Below are positions 6,440 to 11,205 of a stretch of DNA of 11,205 nucleotides, one piece after another. A program made the position numbers and the translations under genes. The DNA is taken from contig DASSGB010000148.1 of assembly GCA_035693825.1 (NCBI GenBank), positions 1 through 11,205 of the forward strand. Reading direction: 5' to 3'. The notes under the pieces are model-generated. The model did no database searches. It saw only the letters and a program-made list of their open reading frames with translations, and was not told the origin of the DNA. The stretch's first letter is position 1. Each line of letters starts with the position of its first letter. This stretch comes from MGOM01 sp035693825. GTDB lineage: Bacteria; Chloroflexota; Anaerolineae; Anaerolineales; E44-bin32.

Positions 6440-7867
6440 ATGACCGACACGACGATCGATACGTCGAACCTTGACCGCAAAGCGCGCATGAAGCTGCCCT
6501 TCGTCGATCTGGTGGCACGGCCGGTGGCTGAGCGCCTGTCGGATTTCGAGCCCGCGTATCCGTACCTGACCGAAGAAGAGGCCCGACGGGCGGCGGAACG
6601 CTGCATCCATTGCCCGGAAGCGCCGTGTCAGGTAGCCTGCCCGGTCAACAATGACATCTCGAAGGCCTTGTGGCTGGTGGAGGCAGGCGACTTCGTGGGC
6701 GCGGCGCGGGTCTACCGGCAGACCAGTTCCCTTCCGGAGATCTGCGGCCTCGTGTGCCCGCACGAATCGCTTTGCCAGGGATCGTGTGTCCGCAACAAAC
6801 GCGGCGAGCCTGTGCTCACCGGCGCGCTGGAAGCCTTCGTGACGGCTTATGAGCGCGCCCATGCACAGGTCGAGATTCCGAAAGGTCCTGCAACCCGCAA
6901 GCGCGTGGCGGTGGTCGGCACGGGCCCGGCAGGCCTGGCGTGCGCCGAGCAATTGATCCCGTGGGGCTACGAGGTCACTTTCTTCGATGCGCTTCCTTAT
7001 CCCGGCGGCCTCCTGACGTACGGGATTCCGAACTTCAAACTGCCCAAGCGCGTCGTGGACGCCCGCTTGGACGACTTCCACCGCGCCGGGGCGCGGTTCG
7101 AAACCAGCACTCGCATCGGAAAAGATCGCACCGTCGACGGCCTGTTGGCGGACGGATTCGATGCGGTCTTCCTGGGCGTCGGCAGCGGGATCGATTCCCC
7201 GATGGACGTGCCCGGATCCGATCTGCCCGGGGTCTATCAGGCGACGGAGTTCCTGGTGCGCGGCAATGTGGACGCGTCGCGCCTGCCACCAGGTATGCCC
7301 GGGCGGCCGGACATCGGCCGCCGCGTGGCGGTGGTGGGCGGGGGCGACACCGCCTCCGATTGTCTGCGTACCGCCCTTCGCCTCGGGGCCGAAGAGGTCA
7401 CCTGTCTCTACCGCCGCACCGAGGCCGAGATGCCCGGCGGAAAGAAGGACCGCGAGCTGGCGCGGCAGGAAGGCGCCAAGTATCGGTTCCTGACTCAGCC
7501 GGTGCGGTTCATCCCCGGCGGCGAAGGAAGAGTCAGCGCCGTCGAATGTCTGCAGTGCGAGCTGGGAGAGCCCGACGCCAGCGGTCGTCGCCGGCCCGTC
7601 CCGATCGAGGGCTCGAATTTCACCGTCCCGGCGGAGACGGTCGTCCTGGCCCTCGGCTATTGGCCCGATCCTTTGCTGGGCGAAACCACGCCGGGCCTGG
7701 AAACACGTAAGTACGGTCTGATCGTCGCCGATGCTGAGACCGGTACCACCTCCCGCAAGGAGGTTTTCGCCGGCGGCGATGCGGTGACCGGCCCGGATCT
7801 CGTCGTGACGGCCATGCGCGCCGGACGCCGGGCGGCGGCCTCGATCCACGCGTATTTGACTCGCTAG
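6440..7867 (+). CDS. NAD(P)-dependent iron-sulfur flavoprotein of the glutamate synthase small-subunit family (GltD/NfnL/PreT type)
   Basis: The 475-residue product has an N-terminal [4Fe-4S] domain with two four-Cys sets: C55-x2-C58-x4-C63-x3-C67-P and C102-x3-C106-x5-C112-x3-C116. Two nucleotide-binding folds follow. The first, VAVVGTGPAGLACAEQL (156-172), binds FAD; the second, RVAVVGGGDTASDCLR (295-310), binds NAD(P)H. The FAD-closing motif EVFAGGDAVTGPDL lies at 441-454. Members pass electrons between NAD(P)H and a partner subunit: GltB in glutamate synthase, NfnS in electron-bifurcating transhydrogenase, PreA in dihydropyrimidine dehydrogenase. No partner is encoded here, so the reaction is open; stand-alone homologues also exist. 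The ATG at 6440 has GGAGG 4 nt upstream and was preferred to an in-frame ATG at 6401, which lies upstream of the candidate -10 and lacks a ribosome-binding site. It stands alone on the plus strand, divergent from the sigma operon. Confidence 0.9.
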   Translation: MTDTTIDTSNLDRKARMKLPFVDLVARPVAERLSDFEPAYPYLTEEEARRAAERCIHCPEAPCQVACPVNNDISKALWLVEAGDFVGAARVYRQTSSLPEICGLVCPHESLCQGSCVRNKRGEPVLTGALEAFVTAYERAHAQVEIPKGPATRKRVAVVGTGPAGLACAEQLIPWGYEVTFFDALPYPGGLLTYGIPNFKLPKRVVDARLDDFHRAGARFETSTRIGKDRTVDGLLADGFDAVFLGVGSGIDSPMDVPGSDLPGVYQATEFLVRGNVDASRLPPGMPGRPDIGRRVAVVGGGDTASDCLRTALRLGAEEVTCLYRRTEAEMPGGKKDRELARQEGAKYRFLTQPVRFIPGGEGRVSAVECLQCELGEPDASGRRRPVPIEGSNFTVPAETVVLALGYWPDPLLGETTPGLETRKYGLIVADAETGTTSRKEVFAGGDAVTGPDLVVTAMRAGRRAAASIHAYLTR

Positions 7868-7870
7868 CTA

Positions 7871-7922
7871 CCCTCACCCCCTGCCCCTCTCCCGCTGAGC
7901 GGGAGAGGGGTTGGGGTGAGGG
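7871..7922. repeat. REP-like long inverted repeat (CCCTCACCCC ... GGGGTGAGGG)
   Basis: This two-part hairpin begins 3 nt after the stop codon at 7867. Outer arms CCCTCACCCC (7871-7880) and GGGGTGAGGG (7913-7922) pair exactly. Inner arms CCCCTCTCCCGC (7884-7895) and GCGGGAGAGGGG (7899-7910) also pair exactly around a TGA loop. That makes 22 base pairs with only a 3/2-nt internal loop. This family is, from general knowledge, a very common dispersed intergenic repeat of GC-rich bacteria; its translated shadow gives the familiar HPNPSPAQRERG peptide. No T-run follows, so it is not a classical terminator, although it may stop transcription or protect the mRNA 3' end. Confidence 0.85.
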
Positions 7923-7978
7923 TCTGCGCGTCCCTCCTCGTCCTCACCCCGCGCGGGTAACATTGGCATTGACCTCCA

Positions 7979-9112
7979 ATGCCCGAACTCGATCGCCATG
8001 CCCTGACTCGATTCATGAAAGACGAGGCCCTCCGCCTGGGCTTCGCCTTTGTCGGCGTGACCACGCCCGAGCCGCCTCCGCATGTGGATGTCTATCAACA
8101 ATGGCTGGCGGAGGGCCGGCACGGAGACATGGAGTACCTGGCGCGCGAACGGGCCGTTCTTCGGCGGCGGGATCTGCTCCAGATCCTTCCGGAATGCCGC
8201 TCGATTCTGGTCGTGGCTGCGCCGTATGATCCTCCAGCAGCCACAGGGCGCCCGGGTCGGGTGGCGGGCTACGCGCGCGGGCCCGATTACCATGACGTCC
8301 TGATCGAGAAGCTGCAAAGCCTGATGGCCGCGGCCGAGGCTCGAGTCGGGCATGCCTTCGCCCATCGCCTCTACACCGACACCGGCCCGATCCTCGAGCG
8401 CGAATTCGCCCAGCGGGCAGGGCTTGGGTGGATCGGCAAGAACACGTGTCTCATCCATCCGCGCCAGGGGTCGTACCTTCTGCTGGCCGAGGCTCTGCTC
8501 GGGATCGAGCTCGATCCGGACGCACCCTTCACGGCCGATCAATGCGGCACGTGCACCCGCTGCCTCGAAGCCTGCCCCACCCAATGCATTCTCCCCGATC
8601 GGACGCTCGACGCTCGGCGCTGCATTTCGTATCTCACGATCGAACTCAAAGGGTCCGTCCCGATCGAACTTCGCCCGGCCGTCGGCGACTGGCTCTTCGG
8701 GTGCGATATCTGCCAGGAGGTCTGCCCCTGGAACATTCGCTTCGCGCCGCCTCCAGATGCCGGCGCTCCCGGCCGGGAGCCCGTACTCAACGCACAGGAG
8801 ATCCTCGAGAGCGATCCCGGCGAAGTCCGACCCCGATGGGAGCGAACTGCGTTGCGACGGGCGCGCCGGTCCGGCCTGATGCGGAACGCTGCTATCGTCG
8901 CGGGAAACGCACAGGCTGCCCATCTGCGGCCGGCGCTCGAGCGGCTCGTCGCCCAGGATCCTGAGCCCATGGTCCGATCCCATGCGGCCTGGGCTTTGGC
9001 TCGCATCGGAGACGCTCGCTCGCGGGCCGCGCTCGAGGAGGCTTTGAGCGCAGAAGACGACTCTGCCGTCCGGCAGGAGTTCGAAGCCGCGTTGCGCGAT
9101 CTCGAAGGCTGA
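7979..9112 (+). CDS. queG: Epoxyqueuosine reductase QueG
   Basis: The 377-residue cytoplasmic, cobalamin-dependent iron-sulfur enzyme reduces epoxyqueuosine to queuosine at tRNA position 34, the last step of Q synthesis. The N-terminal cobalamin-binding part holds YTDTGPILER (132-141), where Asp134 sits at the place of the catalytic acid, and AGLGWIGKNTCLIHP (147-161). The ferredoxin-like domain has CGTCTRCLEACPTQC (189-203), Cys215, and CDICQEVCPW (242-251), enough for two [4Fe-4S] clusters. The C-terminus (about 298-377) is HEAT-like (HLRPALERLVAQDPEPMVRS, HAAWALARIGD), as in full-length QueG, which contacts the tRNA. The ATG at 7979 fits the family start. No Shine-Dalgarno is visible (the upstream CCTCC is anti-sense to one), and a TAACAT box at 7958-7963 would give only a very short leader. 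No other queuosine gene lies in the window. Confidence 0.96.
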   Translation: MPELDRHALTRFMKDEALRLGFAFVGVTTPEPPPHVDVYQQWLAEGRHGDMEYLARERAVLRRRDLLQILPECRSILVVAAPYDPPAATGRPGRVAGYARGPDYHDVLIEKLQSLMAAAEARVGHAFAHRLYTDTGPILEREFAQRAGLGWIGKNTCLIHPRQGSYLLLAEALLGIELDPDAPFTADQCGTCTRCLEACPTQCILPDRTLDARRCISYLTIELKGSVPIELRPAVGDWLFGCDICQEVCPWNIRFAPPPDAGAPGREPVLNAQEILESDPGEVRPRWERTALRRARRSGLMRNAAIVAGNAQAAHLRPALERLVAQDPEPMVRSHAAWALARIGDARSRAALEEALSAEDDSAVRQEFEAALRDLEG

Positions 9113-9152
9113 GGGGATCGGCAGGCGGAGGAGATCCTTCTTGGAGAAACAA

Positions 9153-9186
9153 GACGAGGCGGGAGCCCTTCGGCTCCCGCCCCGTC
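9153..9186. terminator. Bidirectional stem-loop between the convergent queG and LysM genes
   Basis: GGCGGGAGCC (9158-9167) and GGCTCCCGCC (9172-9181) form a perfect 10-bp GC-rich stem around a CTTC loop. After one A/C mismatch it extends by GACG/CGTC (9153-9156 with 9183-9186). It sits between the queG stop (9112) and the stop of the minus-strand LysM gene (9206), so it could serve both. There is no long T-run on either side, so the intrinsic strength is uncertain. Confidence 0.7.
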
Positions 9187-9205
9187 GAGTTCCTCAGTCC
9201 GCTCG

Positions 9206-9916
9206 TCAGGGCAGTGGTGTGACCGTCGGAGATGGAGTCGCCGTCGCAGGCGTCAGGTTGGGCGTGAAGGTGATCGTGGGGGTGGCGATGTTGACCGGCA
9301 CGATCAGCGTCCGCCCCACGAACAGCACATCGGTGATAGTCATGTTGTTCAGCTGGGCGATCGCCTCGGCCGTGCTGTTGAACTTCGAGGCGATGATCTG
9401 CAGATTGTCTCCGGGTTTGACCACGTACTGAATGCGCGTCCCCGGGGCCAGATTGGTCGGGATGGGTGTTTCCGTCGGCAGACCTTCGCCGGGCGCCGGG
9501 ATGATCAACTCCTGGCCGACGAAGATGGCGTTCGGATCGGGAAGATTGTTGGCGGCCATGATGGCCAGCACTTCCACGCCAAACCGCTCCGCAATCGAAC
9601 TGAGGGTGTCACCGACTTCGACAACGTAGGTCGTCGGCCCTTGCGGCGTCGGAGTCAGGCTGGGCTCGGGCGTCGGCGTGTCACTCGGGGTCGGCGTGAT
9701 GGATGGCGTGTGGGTCAGTGTGGGCGTCGGCGTGTCGGTGGCGAAGAGGGCGGCGATGGAGAATGTCGGCCCGCCCGTGAGCCACAGGATCACCAGGAAC
9801 AACCCGACGACCAGGAGGACGACGGCCAATCCCCCGAGGAGCAGGGGCACCGTGCGCTCACGGCGCCGCCGATAGGCATCGATCACGGCCGATGCTCTCG
9901 GTTCGTTCTCGCTCAT
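9206..9916 (-). CDS. Membrane-anchored protein with two LysM domains
   Basis: The 236-residue protein has a short basic cytoplasmic tail (1-22, AYRRRRERT), one TM helix (about 23-46) and an extracytoplasmic part. A Thr/Pro-rich linker (about 61-95, repeated T-P-T-P) leads to LysM 1 (about 97-140, YVVEVGDTLSSIAERFGV ... VGQELIIP). A Pro-rich spacer (141-160) separates LysM 2 (about 163-208, YVVKPGDNLQIIASKFNS ... VGRTLIVP), and a second Thr/Pro tail closes the protein. LysM binds N-acetylglucosamine-containing polymers such as peptidoglycan. No catalytic domain is present, so it is probably a wall-binding anchor. TP-linker LysM proteins of this build are frequent in Chloroflexota. The gene starts at an ATG preceded by TAGAAT and only six bases, so it is probably leaderless. 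It lies 50 nt after the esterase gene on the same strand. Confidence 0.9.
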   Translation of the reverse strand: MSENEPRASAVIDAYRRRRERTVPLLLGGLAVVLLVVGLFLVILWLTGGPTFSIAALFATDTPTPTLTHTPSITPTPSDTPTPEPSLTPTPQGPTTYVVEVGDTLSSIAERFGVEVLAIMAANNLPDPNAIFVGQELIIPAPGEGLPTETPIPTNLAPGTRIQYVVKPGDNLQIIASKFNSTAEAIAQLNNMTITDVLFVGRTLIVPVNIATPTITFTPNLTPATATPSPTVTPLP

Positions 9917-9922
9917 GCCGCG

Positions 9923-9928
9923 ATTCTA
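9923..9928 (-). promoter_or_regulatory. -10 box TAGAAT for a leaderless LysM gene
   Basis: On the minus strand TAGAAT is followed by CGCGGC and then the ATG at 9916. Transcription would start at or next to the start codon, and no Shine-Dalgarno sequence is present. No good -35 element was found. This fits the TANNNT-type promoters of leaderless genes. Confidence 0.55.
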
Positions 9929-9966
9929 CCTGATTTCCAGGCCCCCCCTTCCGGCTCTATTCCAGG

Positions 9967-10872
9967 CTATTCCTTCCACTCCGACGCAATAAAGTCAAGT
10001 GCGGAAGGCAGCAGGGCGGCCCAGGTGCCATCCTCGTGGCCCCCAGGCACGATCTCCAGTCGGACCTCCCCCTTCAGAGTTTCCAGCAAGCCGGACAGCT
10101 TTTCGGTGTGTTGCCTGGCCCAATCCTCGTCGCCCGCGCCGAGATAGATGCGCGGGAATTCCGCGAAGTCCTCGGCCAGAGACAGGGGGTTGTAAGCCGG
10201 TCGCGCGTAGTTCACGGCCAGCGAAGGACTGAGCGCGGCCACTGCCCCGATGTCGGCCGGATGAGTCATCCCCAGCTCCAGCGCCCACACGCCGCCGCGC
10301 GAAATACCCAGAATGGCGCGCTCCAGACGGCTCTTCCCCACCGGCAAAATGGACTCGACGAAAGGCACAAGTCCCTCGAAGAACTCCTGCTCGTAGGATC
10401 CGGGGCCGCCATCGGTGTTGCTGAACACCGGCTCCGGCTGTCGCGCGGCGACGACGATCATCGGGGGCCAGCGTCGACTCTGCCAACCCTCGCTCAGGAG
10501 TTCCGGCACCCCCAGGTCGAGCCACTGTTGTTCGGTCATGGGCTTGCCGTGGAGCAAGAACACGACCGGAAATCCGTCCGGGCCAGCATCGCATGCGGGC
10601 AAGAGCAGCAAGACCGGCACGTCGCCCCGCGCCGCCACGGCGGGGTAGTCTGTATCTTCCACCGCAACGTTGACCGGGAGACACTCGGGAGTTGATGTCA
10701 CCGCCTCGGGCAGCAAAGGTGTCGGAGTTTCGGACGGCGGCGCCGCCGTCGGCGCATCCAACGGCGCGCTCGACGGTGTCGCCGTGGGCGCGGTCGCGCC
10801 GCAGGCGCTCACGGTAAGCACGAGGAGGGCGAGCCAGCTCCCCTGCCTCCGGAGTTTGGCCCGGGAATCCAT
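9967..10872 (-). CDS. Secreted lipoprotein esterase of the alpha/beta-hydrolase fold (esterase D/enterochelin-esterase-like)
   Basis: The 301-residue protein has a lipoprotein signal: basic start MDSRAKLRRQ, hydrophobic core, lipobox V-S-A-C with lipidated Cys24. A Thr/Pro/Ser/Ala linker (25-62) follows. The hydrolase domain shows the oxyanion strand VVFLLHGKPM (103-112), nucleophile elbow GISRGG (189-194, Ser191), an acid in LGAGDEDW (Asp248 or Asp250), and His279 in PGGHEDGTW (276-284). The pattern fits esterase D/ferric-enterochelin esterase relatives acting outside the cell; the substrate is unknown. Cys64 and Cys94 may form a disulfide in the extracytoplasmic domain. I chose the ATG at 10872 because it gives a normal signal peptide. 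The frame is open for 84 more codons upstream, but that stretch is repeat-bearing intergenic DNA. A TATGAT box 9 nt before the ATG suggests a leaderless start. Confidence 0.9.
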   Translation of the reverse strand: MDSRAKLRRQGSWLALLVLTVSACGATAPTATPSSAPLDAPTAAPPSETPTPLLPEAVTSTPECLPVNVAVEDTDYPAVAARGDVPVLLLLPACDAGPDGFPVVFLLHGKPMTEQQWLDLGVPELLSEGWQSRRWPPMIVVAARQPEPVFSNTDGGPGSYEQEFFEGLVPFVESILPVGKSRLERAILGISRGGVWALELGMTHPADIGAVAALSPSLAVNYARPAYNPLSLAEDFAEFPRIYLGAGDEDWARQHTEKLSGLLETLKGEVRLEIVPGGHEDGTWAALLPSALDFIASEWKE

Positions 10873-10881
10873 GACGGATCG

Positions 10882-10887
10882 ATCATA
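10882..10887 (-). promoter_or_regulatory. -10 box TATGAT for the esterase gene
   Basis: On the minus strand TATGAT is followed by nine bases (CGATCCGTC) and the ATG at 10872. No Shine-Dalgarno sequence is present and no good -35 is seen. The spacing is at the long end for a leaderless transcript. Confidence 0.45.
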
Positions 10888-11155
10888 ACTCACCCATCCC
10901 GGTCTCGCGGCAGCGGCTGCTGGCGAGTCGCCCCTGCCGAAAGTGCGCAGAGCACCTCTGCTCACGATCGCCTTGGCCGCGCCATGACGCGTCCACCACA
11001 GAGCGGGGAGCGAGGGCCCCGTCTGGCTGACGCCCTGCGGTCGCCAGCCAGCGGGACGAACGGCCGACCCTTGGGAGGCCCGAAGCCTGTCCTGAGCTTG
11101 TCGAAGGGCGAGGCGCCAGCTCATTTGGTCAAAGGGGAAATGCGACCCCGGAGGT
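10888..11155. other. Gene-free stretch between divergent esterase and miaB
   Basis: I see no convincing gene on either strand here. The minus frame is open and continuous with the esterase frame, but it starts in the dispersed repeat at 11085-11107 and looks like a chance GC-rich extension. Other structure is an inverted repeat CTGGCTG (11023-11029) / CAGCCAG (11045-11051) and the short palindrome GGCGAGTCGCC near 10922-10932. A six-codon ATG frame (MRPRRL) begins at 11140 after AAAGGGG and ends over the miaB -10 box; it is most likely chance. Confidence 0.5.
11085..11107. repeat. Dispersed-repeat unit GCCTGTCCTGAGCTTGTCGA
   Basis: The block GCCTGTCCTGAGCTTGTCGA, continued by AGG, is a widely scattered bacterial intergenic element that I recognise from many unrelated genomes (minus-strand form CTTCGACAAGCTCAGGACAG). 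Flanking bases make it imperfectly self-complementary (GAAGCC ... GTCGAAG). Translated on the minus strand it gives the familiar LRQAQDRLRAS shadow peptide. It lies about 60 nt upstream of the miaB start. Confidence 0.7.
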
Positions 11156-11161
11156 TATAAT
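11156..11161 (+). promoter_or_regulatory. Consensus -10 box TATAAT for a leaderless miaB
   Basis: A perfect TATAAT ends 8 nt before the GTG start at 11170, so transcription should begin at or next to the start codon. A TTGGTC at 11125-11130 resembles a -35 but is 25 nt away, which is too far. GGAGG at 11150-11154 overlaps the promoter and lies 15 nt from the GTG, so it is unlikely to be in the mRNA. Confidence 0.65.
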
Positions 11162-11169
11162 CTGCGGCC

Positions 11170-11205
11170 GTGAAGTACCACGTCTGGACCGAAGGCTGTC
11201 AGATG
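11170..11205 (+). CDS. miaB: Start of MiaB-type tRNA methylthiotransferase, truncated by the window end
   Basis: Only 12 codons are visible, from a GTG start: MKYHVWTEGCQM with GTG read as Met. This is the hallmark opening of MiaB, a radical-SAM methylthiotransferase that converts i6A37 to ms2i6A37 in tRNA. The Cys in T-E-G-C-Q-M is the first ligand of the N-terminal (UPF0004) iron-sulfur cluster. Related enzymes (MtaB, RimO) usually open differently (T-L-G-C-K-x-N, S-L-G-C-x-K-N), so MiaB is preferred. The start is supported by the TATAAT box 8 nt upstream. The radical-SAM C-x3-C-x2-C and TRAM domain would lie outside the window. Confidence 0.75.
   Translation, partial: MKYHVWTEGCQM

Noticed and set aside
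6419..7849. Long open frame on the minus strand (476 codons) opposite the GltD-like gene
   Set aside because: It is the shadow of a strongly motif-supported plus-strand gene in GC-rich DNA; no domain or plausible composition is seen.
7948..7957. Palindrome CCCGCGCGGG just upstream of queG
   Set aside because: Ten GC-only bases are expected by chance in this composition, and nothing else supports an operator.
7874..8983. Minus-strand frame of 369 codons opposite queG, ending in an HPNPSPAQRERG-like tail
   Set aside because: It is an antisense shadow running into the REP-like hairpin; that tail peptide is a well-known repeat artefact.
10873..11124. 84-residue N-terminal extension of the esterase
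   Set aside because: It would bury the lipoprotein signal peptide and begins inside a dispersed repeat.
11140..11160. Six-codon upstream frame (MRPRRL) before miaB
   Set aside because: It lies upstream of and across the TATAAT box, so it would not be in a leaderless miaB transcript.

Overview
The window is GC-rich, gene-dense bacterial DNA with ten complete protein genes, two genes cut by the window ends, and several short palindromic or tandem repeats. Three features suggest a Chloroflexota (Anaerolineae-like) genome: a membrane-anchored LysM protein with long Thr/Pro linkers, a lipoprotein with a Thr/Pro/Ser/Ala linker, and an LLM-class (F420-type) oxidoreductase. At least three genes also appear to start leaderless from TANNNT boxes. 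This placement is inference; no rRNA or other phylogenetic marker is present.

Left block, minus strand (1-6265). Reading in the direction of transcription, the block opens with six genes that each overlap the next: ECF sigma factor, small two-TM membrane protein (probable anti-sigma), six-TM membrane protein, MacA/YknX-type adaptor, MacB/YknY-type ATPase, and MacB/YknZ-type FtsX permease. The first overlap is 8 nt and the other four are ATGA overlaps of 4 nt. The order membrane protein-adaptor-ATPase-permease matches Bacillus subtilis yknWXYZ, a peptide-toxin resistance exporter controlled by an ECF sigma factor. Here the sigma factor and its likely antagonist are built into the operon, which makes it the most interesting system in the window. 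A 100-bp gap with GTGGTCAGTGG-like repeats separates it from an LLM-class flavin oxidoreductase. After that comes the 5' part of a REP-associated tyrosine transposase (RAYT) gene that carries a perfect 28-nt palindrome in frame.

Centre, plus strand (6266-9112). A divergent control region holds a perfect TGTGA-N6-TCACA palindrome (CRP/FNR type). It leads to an orphan GltD/NfnL-type iron-sulfur flavoprotein, then a REP-like hairpin, then queG (epoxyqueuosine reductase, last step of queuosine synthesis).

Right block (9113-11205). A strong stem-loop separates queG from two minus-strand genes: a two-LysM membrane protein and, upstream of it, a secreted lipoprotein esterase. A gene-free stretch of about 300 bp carries a dispersed GCCTGTCCTGAGCTTGTCGA element. 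The window ends with the first 12 codons of a plus-strand miaB, preceded by a perfect TATAAT box 8 nt before its GTG start. No CRISPR array, tRNA or rRNA was seen.
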